The notes under the pieces were generated by a model. That model saw only the letters and a list, made by a program, of their open reading frames with translations, was not told the origin of the DNA and ran no database searches. A program made the translations under genes and the position numbers. Positions 10,532 through 19,201 of a DNA stretch of 33,220 nucleotides are shown here, piece by piece. This DNA is from Cellulomonas marina (lineage in GTDB: Bacteria; Actinomycetota; Actinomycetes; Actinomycetales; Cellulomonadaceae): the NCBI RefSeq assembly GCF_900111925.1, contig NZ_FOKA01000023.1, positions 1 through 33,220 on the forward strand. Reading direction: 5' to 3'. Each line of letters starts with the position of its first letter. Positions within the stretch are counted from its first letter, which is position 1.

Positions 10532-12076
10532 ATGCCCCAGGTCCTCACCGCCGGCCGTCCCTGGCGTGTCATCCTCCTCTTCGCCGTCCCCCTGCTCGTC
10601 GGCAACGTCGTCCAGCAGCTCTACCAGGTCGCCGACGCCGTGGTCGTCGGCCGCGTGCTGGCCGTCGAGGCGCTCGCCGCCGTCGGCGCCACCGGCTCCT
10701 TCCTCTTCCTGCTCATCGGGTTCGCCTGGGGCATGACCACGGGCTTCGCCATCCCGACGGCGCAGGCCGTCGGCGCCGGCGACGCGCGGGCGGTGCGGCG
10801 GTCCGTGGCCGCCGGCACGGTCCTGACCGCCGCGGTGTCCCTCCTGCTCACGGTGGCCGCACCGCTGCTGGCCGCGCCCGCGCTGCGCCTGCTGCACACG
10901 CCCGAGGAGCTCGTCCCGCAGGCGACGACGTTCGCCGTCGTGAGCTTCCTCGGCGCGGGCGCGACGATGGCGTTCAACCTGCTGTCCGCGGTGCTGCGCG
11001 CGCTCGGCGACTCCCGCACCCCGCTCGTGTACCTCGTGGTGAGCTGCGCGCTCAACATCGTGCTCGTCGTGGTCGCGGTGCCGGTGCTCGGCATGGGCGT
11101 GGGCGGTGCGGCGCTGGCGACCGTCGTCGCCCAGGGCGCCTCCGTCGCGCTGTGCCTGCGGCACGTGCGGCGCCACGTCCCGGCGCTGCACGTGCGCCGC
11201 GAGGACTGGCGGCTGACCCGTGGGGAGCTGGCCCTGCACCTGCGGCTCGGCCTGCCCATGGGGTTCCAGGCCTCCATCATCGCGATCGGCTTCCTGGCCG
11301 TGCAGGTGCGCCTCAACGAGCTGGGGCCGGACGCGGTGGCGGCCTGGACGACCGGCATGCGCGTCGACAACCTGGCGGTCGCGCTGCTCGCCTCGCTCGG
11401 CCTGGCCGTGTCGATGTTCGTCGCGCAGAACCACGGCGCCGGCCGGCCGGACCGCGTGCGGGCCGGGACGCAGCAGGCCCTCGTCCTGGGCGTGGTCGGC
11501 TCCCTCGTCATCGGGCTGGTCGTCGTGCTGGGCGGCGCACCGCTGGTGCGGCTGTTCGTCGGGTCGGGCGAGGAGACGGTCGTCGGGATGGCGGCGTTCC
11601 TGCTCGCCGTCAACGGCGCCTGCTACGTGGTCCTCGGCGCCCTCTTCGTCCTCCGCGGAGCCCTCCAGGGACTCGGCCACACCGTGGTCCCGACCGTCAC
11701 CGGGGTGCTCGAGCTCGGCTGCCGAGTCGGCGCCGCCGTGGTGCTCGGGGGCGCCTTCGGGTACCCCGGCGTCGTGTGGGGCAACCCCCTGGCGTGGCTG
11801 GCGGCGTTCGTCCTGCTCGTCCCGGCGACCGTGCACGCGCTGCGCGGCACGACGGCGGGCACGACGGCGGGCGCCGCGATCAGCACCTCGACGAGCACCT
11901 CGGCGAGCATCCCGACGAGCATCCCGACGAGCACTGCCCCGTCGGAGCCTCCGGTCGCCGTCCACGGCGAGCCGACGTCGGCCGACGTGACGCCGGAGGC
12001 CGTCGCCGCGGAGGTCGCCGTGCTCCCGGAGCAGCGCGATCACGACGAGGTCTCGCCCACCAGGGCGTGCGCCTGA
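10532..12076 (+). CDS. MATE-family multidrug/cation antiporter
   Basis: This 514-residue membrane protein exports organic cations or drugs in exchange for H+ or Na+. It starts with WRVILLFAVPLLVGNVVQQLYQVADAVVVGRVL, typical of MATE transmembrane helix 1, and keeps the two-fold 6+6 helix layout; the second half begins near LRLGLPMGFQASIIAIGF. Family motifs such as LSAVLRALGDSRTP and LRGALQGLGHTVVPT are present in the two halves. The C-terminal 75 residues are unusual: a Ser/Thr/Ile-rich repeat coded by short DNA repeats (11871-11936) and then an acidic tail. The ATG at 10532 has a weak upstream GGAG. It converges with the TauE/SafE gene, with 6 bp between stops. Confidence 0.92.
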   Translation: MPQVLTAGRPWRVILLFAVPLLVGNVVQQLYQVADAVVVGRVLAVEALAAVGATGSFLFLLIGFAWGMTTGFAIPTAQAVGAGDARAVRRSVAAGTVLTAAVSLLLTVAAPLLAAPALRLLHTPEELVPQATTFAVVSFLGAGATMAFNLLSAVLRALGDSRTPLVYLVVSCALNIVLVVVAVPVLGMGVGGAALATVVAQGASVALCLRHVRRHVPALHVRREDWRLTRGELALHLRLGLPMGFQASIIAIGFLAVQVRLNELGPDAVAAWTTGMRVDNLAVALLASLGLAVSMFVAQNHGAGRPDRVRAGTQQALVLGVVGSLVIGLVVVLGGAPLVRLFVGSGEETVVGMAAFLLAVNGACYVVLGALFVLRGALQGLGHTVVPTVTGVLELGCRVGAAVVLGGAFGYPGVVWGNPLAWLAAFVLLVPATVHALRGTTAGTTAGAAISTSTSTSASIPTSIPTSTAPSEPPVAVHGEPTSADVTPEAVAAEVAVLPEQRDHDEVSPTRACA

Positions 12077-12082
12077 CCGGCG

Positions 12083-12958
12083 TCAGCCGGACAGCACGTC
12101 CCACCCGAGCCGGGCGACGAGCACGGCGACCACCACGAGGAACACGACCCGCACGAGCCGGCTGCCGCCGCGCACGGCGGTGCGCGCCCCGAGGTACCCG
12201 CCGACGAGGTTGGCGACGCCCATGGAGGCCCCGAGCCACCACAGCACCGACCCGTGCAGCGCGAAGACGAGCAGTGCGCCGAGGTTCGTCGCGAGGTTGA
12301 CGATCTTGGCGGTCGCGCTCGCCTCCAGGAAGCCGTAGCCCAGCAGCCCGACGAGCGTGAACACGAGGAACGCCCCCGTGCCGGGCCCGGCGATGCCGTC
12401 GTACCAGCCGATGACGGCGCCCGTGCCGGCCGCGGCCAGCAGGTGCCGGTGCCCGCTGAACCGCAGCCGGGTCGTCTCCCCCAGCGCCGGCCGCACGGCG
12501 GTGTACACCCCGACGACGACGAGCGCGACGAGCACCACCGGCTGCAGCACGCCGGGCGGCACGGCCGTGGCCGACAGCGCCCCGAGCCCGGCCCCCAGCG
12601 CGGCGACACCGGCCATGGGCAGCGCCGTGCGCAGCGACGGCTGCACGCGCCGGTAGTAGGTCAGCGCGCTGACGGCCGTGCCCATCGCGCCGGCGAGCTT
12701 GTTCGTCGCGAGCGCCTGGACCGGCGACACCCCGGGCGTCAGCAGCAGCACCGGCAGCTGCACCAGCCCGCCCCCGCCGACGACGGCGTCGACCCACCCC
12801 GCCGCCAGCGCGGCCAGCAGCAGGAGGACGAGGGTGGAGGCGTCCAGGGACGGGAGCAGGTGCTCGAGCGTGGGTCCGGTCCTCTCGGGGGTCCGCCGGG
12901 GCGGAGTCGGCACGTCCGCGCAGGTCGCCCGGCGGCGGTCGGCGACGAGCATAGGCAC
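12083..12958 (-). CDS. TSUP family transporter (sulfite exporter TauE/SafE)
   Basis: A 291-residue membrane protein with the TauE/SafE layout of two repeats. The hallmark AGWVDAVVGGGGLVQLPVLLL opens the first repeat and GWYDGIAGPGTGAFLVFTLVGLLGYGFLEASATAKIVNLATNLGALLVF opens the second. These proteins move organosulfur or sulfur oxyanions, and the exact substrate cannot be read from sequence. The first 35 residues are hydrophilic and Pro/Arg-rich, so the true start may lie later, or at GTG 12964. The stop is 6 bp from the MATE stop (convergent). A possible minus-strand -10 (TAGCCT) is at 12991-12986. Confidence 0.9.
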   Translation of the reverse strand: MPMLVADRRRATCADVPTPPRRTPERTGPTLEHLLPSLDASTLVLLLLAALAAGWVDAVVGGGGLVQLPVLLLTPGVSPVQALATNKLAGAMGTAVSALTYYRRVQPSLRTALPMAGVAALGAGLGALSATAVPPGVLQPVVLVALVVVGVYTAVRPALGETTRLRFSGHRHLLAAAGTGAVIGWYDGIAGPGTGAFLVFTLVGLLGYGFLEASATAKIVNLATNLGALLVFALHGSVLWWLGASMGVANLVGGYLGARTAVRGGSRLVRVVFLVVVAVLVARLGWDVLSG

Positions 12959-13010
12959 CGGCAGCGCGCGCTCCTTGACGCGGTCAGGCTACGTGCGCCA
13001 GCGTCCGCCC

Positions 13011-13298
13011 ATGACTGCCAGCCGACCCGCCCAGCCGGACGGACGAGGACGACGCACCGCCCGCGCACCGCTCGCCCTGGCGCTCGTCGGGGCGCTGCTG
13101 CTCGCGCTCGGGCTCTGGCTGCTCTGCCGGCCCACCTACGCGGCCTCGTTCGGCTGGACGGCGTACGCGCCGCTCTCCGAGGCGGTGTTCTCCCCGCGTC
13201 CCTGGCGCCTGTGGCTCGGCACAGCCCTCACCCCGGTGGCGACCCTGCTGCTCGGCACCGCCCTCGGCTGGTGGTGGCGGGGGCGCCGGTCGCGCTGA
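13011..13298 (+). CDS. Small membrane protein with two transmembrane segments
   Basis: The 95-residue product has a basic N-terminus (RGRRTARAP), a hydrophobic helix LALALVGALLLALGLWLL, a loop PTYAASFGWTAYAPLSEAVFSPRPW that should face outside, a second helix LWLGTALTPVATLLLGTALGWWW and a basic RGRRSR end. This pattern is common among actinobacterial hypothetical membrane proteins and I do not recognise a function. The ATG at 13011 has no ribosome site. It is divergent from the TauE/SafE gene (52 bp between starts) and ends just before the 16-bp repeat array. Confidence 0.65.
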   Translation: MTASRPAQPDGRGRRTARAPLALALVGALLLALGLWLLCRPTYAASFGWTAYAPLSEAVFSPRPWRLWLGTALTPVATLLLGTALGWWWRGRRSR

Positions 13299-13312
13299 CC
13301 GGACGACGGCGA

Positions 13313-13440
13313 GCGCCCGGCGGACTCCGCGCCCGGCGGACTCCGCGCCCGGCGGACTCCGCGCCCGGCGGACTCCGCGCCCGGCGGACTCCGCGCCCGG
13401 CGGACTCCGCGCCCGGCGGACTCCGTGCCCGTCGGGCTCA
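13313..13440. repeat. Tandem array: seven perfect and one decayed copy of a 16-bp unit
   Basis: The unit GCGCCCGGCGGACTCC repeats without gaps seven times (13313-13424) and once more in altered form (13425-13440). Each junction of units makes the palindrome GCGGA-C-TCCGC. The array fills nearly the whole space between two convergent genes, and the last copy overlaps the stop codon of the DUF808 gene. It may act as a stack of terminators or protein sites, or be a neutral minisatellite. Copy number probably varies between strains. Confidence 0.95.
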
Positions 13441-14382
13441 GTGCGCGGCGGCCTCGCGGCGGCGCGGCAGCAGGTGGATGACGGCGACGACGACCGCGCC
13501 GACGACGAGCCCCACCAGCGCCGAGGCCAGCGTGTCGACGAGCCAGGCCAGGAAGCCACCCACGCCCGGCACGCCGGCGACGGCCTCCTCGGCGTGGTGC
13601 ACGAGGTCGTACAGCCCGTGCCACCCGAGCTCGTCGACCCCGACCAGGAGGATGTGCCCGCCGACCCACAGCATGGCGACGATGCCGACGCTGGACAGGA
13701 CGGAGAGCACCTTCGGCATCGCCGCGACGAGGAACCGCCCGGTCGCGGCCGTCGCGCCGTTGCCGGTGCGCGCCAGGCGCAGGCCGATGTCGTCCATCTT
13801 CACGATGAGCGCCACGACGCCGTAGACCAGGATCGTGATGGCCAGGGCCACCACGACGAGGATGAGCGCCCGCGACACGAGGGGCTCGTCGGTCACCTCG
13901 TCGAGCGCGATGACCATGATCTCCGCCGAGAGAATGAAGTCCGTGCGGATGGCGCCGGACACCATCGTCTTCTCGGTGGGCGCGTCCTGCGCCGCAGCCG
14001 GGGTCGTCGTGTGCTCCTCCGCGTGCCCGCTGACGAGCTCCCAGACCTTCTCCGCGCCCTCGAAGGCGAGGTACGTGCCGCCGAGCATGAGGATCGGCGT
14101 GAGCAGCCACGGCACGAACTGGCTGAGCACCAGGGCGGCCGGGAGGATGAACAGCAGCTTGTTGCGCAGCGACCCCAGCGCGATGCGCCGGATGATGGGC
14201 AGCTCGCGGTCCGGCGTGAAGCCGCTGACGTAGCGCGGCGTGACGGCCGTGTCGTCGATGACGACGCCCGCCGCCTTCGCGCTGGCCCGGCCCGCGGCCG
14301 CACCCACGTCGTCGACCGAGGCCGCCGCCAGCTTGGCGAGCGCGGCGATGTCGTCCAGGAGCGCCGCGAGTCCGCCGGCCAT
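13438..14382 (-). CDS. DUF808 family membrane protein (YedI-like)
   Basis: A 314-residue integral membrane protein matching DUF808/YedI throughout: MAGGLAALLDDIAALAKLAAASVDDVGAAA start, then AGVVIDDTAVTPRYV, RELPIIRRIALGSLRNKL, the helix segment PAALVLSQFVPWLLTPILMLGGTYLAFEGAEK and EKTMVSGAIRTDFILSAEIMVIAL. I count about six membrane helices. The function of the family is not established. The ribosome site GAGGGGG stands 5 nt before the ATG. A possible -10 (TACCCT, 14452-14447) lies about 65 bp upstream. The stop lies inside the last unit of the 16-bp repeat array. Confidence 0.92.
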   Translation of the reverse strand: MAGGLAALLDDIAALAKLAAASVDDVGAAAGRASAKAAGVVIDDTAVTPRYVSGFTPDRELPIIRRIALGSLRNKLLFILPAALVLSQFVPWLLTPILMLGGTYLAFEGAEKVWELVSGHAEEHTTTPAAAQDAPTEKTMVSGAIRTDFILSAEIMVIALDEVTDEPLVSRALILVVVALAITILVYGVVALIVKMDDIGLRLARTGNGATAATGRFLVAAMPKVLSVLSSVGIVAMLWVGGHILLVGVDELGWHGLYDLVHHAEEAVAGVPGVGGFLAWLVDTLASALVGLVVGAVVVAVIHLLPRRREAAAH

Positions 14383-14588
14383 CCGTCCCCCTCGTCAGGC
14401 GCCGCGGCGGCCGGTCCGGCCGCCTGGTGGCGTGCGCCAGGTCGTCAGGGTAGGGCCACCGGCCTCCGTCCGCGGTCGGAGACGCCGGCGCGGGTCCGGC
14501 GGGCCGATCTCCGTCGGGCGGCCGATGCGGACGCCGCGCCCGTCCTCGCAGGCTGGGGGCACGTGGCACCCGATCCGAGGAGGCACCG

Positions 14589-15947
14589 ATGTCGTCCGCC
14601 ACCGCCCGTCCCGCCCGTCCCGCCCGTCGCCGCCCGCTCGTGCGCGGCCTCGTCGCCGGCGCGCTCGCCCTGCCGCTGGCCGTCCCGCTCGGGGCCGCAC
14701 CCGCCGTGGCCGCGGCGCCGGGGCCGGGCACCGAGGACCCCACCGCCACGGCGCGCGCCGTGCTCGAGGCCGCTCGTGCGGCGCAGGCCGCTGTCGCCGC
14801 ACCCGCCGCGCCGTCCGCGTCCCGCGCCGCCGGTCCCGCCGGTCCCGCCTCCCCGACGTCACCCGCCGGACCCGGCGACGACGCCGCCGCGCTGGGTGCC
14901 GCCGTCGACGCGCTCGTCGCCGGCGGGGCGGTGGCCGTGACCGCGCGCGTGGACACGCCGGACGGGACGTGGTCCGACGCCGCGGGCACCCGTGAGCTCG
15001 GGGGCCGCGCCCCCGCTCACGACACGGACCGCTTCCGCGTCGCGAGCAACACGAAGCCGATGATCGCCACGCTCGTCCTGCAGCAGGTGGAGCGCGGCGC
15101 CCTGTCGCTCGGCACGCGCGTCGAGGACGTCCTCCCCGGGCTGCTGCCCGGGCACCCCGAGGTGACGGTCGAGCACCTGCTCAGCCACCGGTCCGGCATG
15201 CCGACCGGCACGGACGCCCTCCTCGCCGCCCGGATGAGCGACCTCACCTCGCTCGAGCAGCTCTTCGCGGCGATGGGGCAGGACTACACCGACGCCGACC
15301 ACGTCGCCGCGGCGCTGGCCACCCCGTGGGTCGCCGAGCCCGGCACCGCCTTCTCCTACAGCAACGCCGGCTACGTGGTGCTCGGCATGCTGCTCGAGCG
15401 GACGACCGGGCGGGACCTGGGCGACCTGCTGCGGGAGGGCGTCTTCCGCCCCGCCGGCATGCGGCACAGCGCCTTCCCCGACGAGCCGCAGCACCGCGGC
15501 CCGTTCCTGTCCGACGCGGCGTGGACCGGCACGCAGGGCCTGGGCTGGAGGTCGCTGACCGGATTCGACCCGGACGTGTTCGGCGCGGCCGGTGCGGTGA
15601 CGAGCACGACGAGAGACCTGTCGTCGTTCACGGCCGCGCTCCTGTCCGGCCGTCTCGTCGACCCCGCCACCGTCGCGGACATGACGACGCCGCGCAGCGA
15701 CGAGGTCCTCGAGTACGGGCTCGGCGTGTACCGCGTGCCGGACCCCTGCGTGGCACCGGGCGCGGAGCCGGCCTACCTGTACGGCCACGACGGCGCGTCC
15801 TTCGGCACCCTGTCCCTCGCCCTGTCGTCGCCGGACGGCGAGCGGCGCGTCACCCTGGGCGTGACCGGCCGTGACCTCACGGGTGGCACCGAGCCGCTGT
15901 ACGACCTCGGCACCCTCCTGGTGCCGATGCTGCTGTCCACCTGCTGA
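14589..15947 (+). CDS. Secreted class C beta-lactamase-fold serine hydrolase
   Basis: The 452-residue protein has a long twin-basic signal peptide (RRRPLVRGLVAGALALPLAVPLGAAPAVAAA) and a 50-residue Ala/Pro-rich spacer. The penicillin-binding/beta-lactamase domain has S153-N-T-K156 (the SxxK catalytic motif), Y257-S-N259 and, near the end, H400-D-G402, the HxG form of the third motif. HLLSHRSGMP is another family marker. Such enzymes act as D-Ala-D-Ala carboxypeptidases, esterases or peptidases outside the cell; the substrate is not predictable. GGAGG lies 6 nt before the ATG. It ends C-terminally with a lone cysteine. The bidirectional terminator at 16007 follows. Confidence 0.9.
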   Translation: MSSATARPARPARRRPLVRGLVAGALALPLAVPLGAAPAVAAAPGPGTEDPTATARAVLEAARAAQAAVAAPAAPSASRAAGPAGPASPTSPAGPGDDAAALGAAVDALVAGGAVAVTARVDTPDGTWSDAAGTRELGGRAPAHDTDRFRVASNTKPMIATLVLQQVERGALSLGTRVEDVLPGLLPGHPEVTVEHLLSHRSGMPTGTDALLAARMSDLTSLEQLFAAMGQDYTDADHVAAALATPWVAEPGTAFSYSNAGYVVLGMLLERTTGRDLGDLLREGVFRPAGMRHSAFPDEPQHRGPFLSDAAWTGTQGLGWRSLTGFDPDVFGAAGAVTSTTRDLSSFTAALLSGRLVDPATVADMTTPRSDEVLEYGLGVYRVPDPCVAPGAEPAYLYGHDGASFGTLSLALSSPDGERRVTLGVTGRDLTGGTEPLYDLGTLLVPMLLSTC

Positions 15948-16006
15948 CCGGCTCCCCCGGCCCGCGGTGCGGCACGACCGCCGCCACGAGGCGCCGGGGA
16001 CGACGG

Positions 16007-16035
16007 AGGCCCGGACCCCCAGAGGGTCCGGGCCT
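16007..16035. terminator. Bidirectional rho-independent-type terminator
   Basis: A 12-bp perfect stem (AGGCCCGGACCC, 16007-16018, pairing with 16024-16035) with a 5-nt loop lies between the convergent serine hydrolase and small basic protein genes. The first 11 stem bases and the upstream GGGGACGACG are repeated at 23484-23522. Confidence 0.85.
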
Positions 16036-16068
16036 GCTGGTCGTGAGGTCGGCGTGCGGGGCCGACGC

Positions 16069-16218
16069 TCAGCGGGCGCGACGCGGGGCGGCCGCCGACG
16101 AGGCGGCGGTCCGCGAGCGCTGCTCGCGCAGCGCCAGCGCCCGGCGACGACGCTCGGCCGCCTCCTGCTGGCGCTGGTGGTGGAGGGACTGGTGCAGGTC
16201 GAGGATCACGCGGGTCAC
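16069..16218 (-). CDS. Small basic coiled protein, unknown
   Basis: This 49-residue ORF begins MTRVILDLHQSLHHQRQQ, continues EAAERRRRALALREQRSR and ends in an Ala/Arg-rich tail. It should form one long, positively charged helix. I know no function. Support for it being real: AAGGA precedes the start region (best spaced for the second GTG at 16209), the composition is protein-like, and a strong terminator begins 34 nt after the stop. The start may be GTG 16218 or GTG 16209. It is the only feature in the 400 bp between the hydrolase and the phosphatase. Confidence 0.5.
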   Translation of the reverse strand: MTRVILDLHQSLHHQRQQEAAERRRRALALREQRSRTAASSAAAPRRAR

Positions 16219-16350
16219 GTCCTTCGGTCGTGCCGACCACGGTGGTTGTCGCGAAACGGTGGCGCGGGGTGTGCGCCTGGCAGGACAACGTCCCTGCCGC
16301 CTCGGATCATCCCATGACCGGTGCCGACGTGCCCGTCGGTCCCGCCGGCG

Positions 16351-18975
16351 TCACCCCTCCGCGCGCAGGTCCGCCGGGAGCACCCGCGGCCCGGCCTCCG
16401 CCGGGCGCTCCTGGTCCTCGGGGTGCAGGCGCACCGCCAGGAGCGCGACGTCGTCCTGCGCGTCCGGGGCGAGCGCGGCGATGAGCCGGTCGCAGAACTC
16501 GCCCGTCGGCAGGCCGGCGAGCCCCTCCGCGGTGGTGCGCAGGCGCTCGAGGCCCTGCGTGAGCCCCTCTCCCCGCCGCTCGACGAGACCGTCGGTGTAG
16601 AGCAGGAGCAGCGAGCCGGGGTCGAGCTCCGCGACGTGGTCGTGCCGGTCCGCGCCGGTCACCAGCCCGAGCAGGATGTCCGACGGCCGCGCCAGCAGCT
16701 CCGCCCGGCCGTCGGGGTGCACGAGCAGGGGTGGCAGGTGCCCGGCGTTGGACCACCGCAGGCGCCGGCGCCCGGCCGCCGCGAGCTCGGGCGTCTGCTC
16801 GACCTTGGCGAGCACCGCGGTGGTGAGGGACCCGATGGCGAGGTCGTGCATCGCCAGGTCGAGCGAGCCGAGGATGATCGCGGGCGGCTCGACGACGGCG
16901 TGCGCACCGCCGCGCAGCACGTTGCGCACCTGCGCCATCGCCACGGCGGCCCGCAGGTCGTGCCCGGCCACGTCCCCGATGACCAGGCACGTGCTGCCGT
17001 CCCGGACGAGGAAGGCGTCGTACCAGTCGCCGCCGATCTGCGCGCCGCGCGTGGCGGGCACGTACCGGGCGACGAGGTGCAGGTGGTCCGGCTCGGGCAG
17101 GGCCGTCAGCAGGCTGCGCTGCAGCTCCTCGACGAGGGTGCGCCGGGTCGCGTTGAGGTGCGCGTTGTCCAGCGCGAGGCCCACCTGCGAGACGACGTCG
17201 GCGAGCGTGCCGAGGTCGTCGGGCGAGAAGGTCCCCCGCTCCGCGCGGTTGACGAGCGTCAGGAGTCCGCGCGTGTGGCCGCGGCCGCGCACGGGCAGCA
17301 CGACGGTGGCGTGCGGGGCGAGCCGCTGCAGGAGCTCGTGCGCCGGGCCGGCGTCGAGCAGGTCGCCGGCGGCCTGCTCCCCCGCCTGCACGACCGTCAC
17401 GGGCCGTCCGGTGCTCAACGCCCGCGCGACCGGCGACGTCCGGGTGAGGGCCGGGACCCGCAGCCGCAGGTACTGCTCGAGGTCGTCGCTGCGGGCCGGG
17501 TCGGCGTCCCGCCCCGCGACGTCGCGCAGCCGGTGCTCCCAGGGGCCGTGCCCGTCGTCGAGGAGGCTGGCGACCGCGAGGTCCGCCAGCTCCGGCACGA
17601 GCACGCCGACGACGGCCTCGAGCGCGGCGACGGGGTCGAGCGTCTCGGCGAGCACGCCCGCCACGCCGGCGAGCAGCGCCGAGCGCCGCTGCGCGCGCTC
17701 CGTCGCCTCCAGGGCGCGCCGCCGGGCCGTCACGTCGGTGAAGTACGCGGCGACGCCGCCGTCCTCGGGCACCGCGCGCACCTCGAACCACGCGTCGAGC
17801 GGCGCGGGGTAGTAGGCGTCGAAGACGGCCGGCTCCCCCGTCGCCGCCACGCCGCGGTAGCTCGACTCGAACGTCGAGCCGACGGCCGCGGGGAACGCCT
17901 CCCACACGACCTCTCCGAGCAGCCGGTCCCGGGGTGCCCCGAGGATCCGCTCGGCGGCGGTGTTGACGTAGGAGAAGCGCCAGTCCGCGTCCAGCCGGAA
18001 GTACCCGACCGACATCCCCTCGAGGATCTCGCGGACGCGCTCCTCGCCCACGCGCAGCGCCGTGGTGTCGGTGGTGACGCCGACGACCTGCTCGGCCTCG
18101 CCCCCCGGCCCGGGCAGCGCGCGGCCGCGCGCGCTGATCCACCGCGTCGTGCCGTCGGGCCGCACCACGCGGAACTCGGCCTCGTACACGCCGCACGCGG
18201 CGATGGCCTCGCTGAGCGCGACCCGCACCGGCGGCAGGTCGGCCGGGTGCAGGCGCGCGTCGAACGCGTCGATCGTGCCGCCGAAGGACTGCTCGTCGTA
18301 CCCGAAGGCCTCGAGCAGCGCGGCGTCCCAGTGCAACGACCCGTCGCGCAGGTCCCAGCGGAAGGTGCCCAGACCCGCCGCCTCCGCAGCGGTGGCCAGC
18401 AGGTCGCTGCGCTCGGCGTCGGCGTACTGGTGGTCGAGCCGCGCCACCTCGCACTGCCCCGCCGCGGCGGCGGCGAGCTCGCGGAGCGCCTCGACCTCCG
18501 CCCCGGTCCAGACGCGGGGCTCCGGGCCGTGCACGCACACGGCGCCGACCGCGTGCCCCGCGTCACCGACGAGCGGCACGGCGACGTACGCGACGAGGCC
18601 GCCGGCGCGGACGGCCTCCGCGTCCGCGGTCCGCGGGTCGTGCACGGCGTCGGTGACCACGAGCTCCTCGCCGCGCGCGACGACGCGCGTGCACAGCGCG
18701 GCCTCCAGCGACGTCCGCGTGCCGGCGGGCCCGGGGCCGGGGCCGACGGCGCCGACGACGACCCGCTCGTCGGTGAGCAGGCAGACCTCGGCGGACGGCG
18801 CCCGCAGCAGCCGGGCCGCGAGCGCGGCCACCACCTGCAGCGCCGCGTCGCCGCGGGACGTCGCGGCGGCCAGCAGGCGGCGGGCGGACTCCGTGCGGCG
18901 GGCGTCGGCGACGGCGGTGCGCGCCGCCTGCGCGTCCTGGTCCACGTCCCCCGTGCCTCGCGCAGCAGCGTCCAC
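16351..18975 (-). CDS. GAF/PAS/PP2C-type (SpoIIE) serine phosphatase
   Basis: A soluble signalling phosphatase of 874 residues. In order: a GAF domain (about 35-165), two PAS domains (about 185-295, starting LGTFRWDLRDGSLHWD, and 300-420, with VGYFRLDADWRFSYVNTAAERILG), a second GAF (about 440-610) and a SpoIIE/PP2C domain (about 630-865). The metal-binding motifs are IGGDWYDAF, VIGDVAGHD, LLLYTDGLVE and DAQDDVALLAV. These enzymes dephosphorylate anti-anti-sigma factors in partner-switching circuits or act as light, redox or ligand-sensing switches; no STAS or RsbW partner is in the window. I chose GTG 18975 because GGAGG lies 6 nt upstream; longer frames start with low-complexity Arg/Pro sequence. 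Confidence 0.92.
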   Translation of the reverse strand: MDAAARGTGDVDQDAQAARTAVADARRTESARRLLAAATSRGDAALQVVAALAARLLRAPSAEVCLLTDERVVVGAVGPGPGPAGTRTSLEAALCTRVVARGEELVVTDAVHDPRTADAEAVRAGGLVAYVAVPLVGDAGHAVGAVCVHGPEPRVWTGAEVEALRELAAAAAGQCEVARLDHQYADAERSDLLATAAEAAGLGTFRWDLRDGSLHWDAALLEAFGYDEQSFGGTIDAFDARLHPADLPPVRVALSEAIAACGVYEAEFRVVRPDGTTRWISARGRALPGPGGEAEQVVGVTTDTTALRVGEERVREILEGMSVGYFRLDADWRFSYVNTAAERILGAPRDRLLGEVVWEAFPAAVGSTFESSYRGVAATGEPAVFDAYYPAPLDAWFEVRAVPEDGGVAAYFTDVTARRRALEATERAQRRSALLAGVAGVLAETLDPVAALEAVVGVLVPELADLAVASLLDDGHGPWEHRLRDVAGRDADPARSDDLEQYLRLRVPALTRTSPVARALSTGRPVTVVQAGEQAAGDLLDAGPAHELLQRLAPHATVVLPVRGRGHTRGLLTLVNRAERGTFSPDDLGTLADVVSQVGLALDNAHLNATRRTLVEELQRSLLTALPEPDHLHLVARYVPATRGAQIGGDWYDAFLVRDGSTCLVIGDVAGHDLRAAVAMAQVRNVLRGGAHAVVEPPAIILGSLDLAMHDLAIGSLTTAVLAKVEQTPELAAAGRRRLRWSNAGHLPPLLVHPDGRAELLARPSDILLGLVTGADRHDHVAELDPGSLLLLYTDGLVERRGEGLTQGLERLRTTAEGLAGLPTGEFCDRLIAALAPDAQDDVALLAVRLHPEDQERPAEAGPRVLPADLRAEG

Positions 18976-19095
18976 GCCGTTCCTCCAGCCGGTCCCCGGC
19001 CGGCCGACCGGCCGTCCCGGGACGATTCTCCCAGCATCCCGCCGCGCCGCCGACCGGCCCGGAGGCCGCCGTCGTTCATTCCGCGGTCGGCCGCC

Positions 19096-19130
19096 CGTCC
19101 CGTCGTGGTCGTCCCGACGACCACGGGACG
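19096..19130. other. Imperfect hairpin in a divergent promoter region
   Basis: CGTCCCGTCGTGGTCGT (19096-19112) pairs with ACGACCACGGGACG (19117-19130), leaving a 3-nt bulge. It lies between divergent phosphatase and choice-of-anchor I genes and covers the expected -35 region of a TAGCGT -10 box (19145-19150). It could be an operator or a structural element. Confidence 0.45.
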
Positions 19131-19201
19131 TCACCGGCCGCCCCTAGCGTGCGCACCGCCCGGCGCCGCGCCCGCGCGCCGTCCCGACCCGGAGGACGAC
19201 C

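Noticed and set aside
13313..13440. CRISPR array
   Set aside because: The repeats are directly adjacent with no spacers, and no cas genes are near.
13136..14989. 617-residue minus-strand frame reading through the 16-bp repeats as a protein repeat
   Set aside because: It overlaps the well-supported DUF808 gene in another frame, and the repeat peptide is only the translation of the DNA array (three units give 16 residues).
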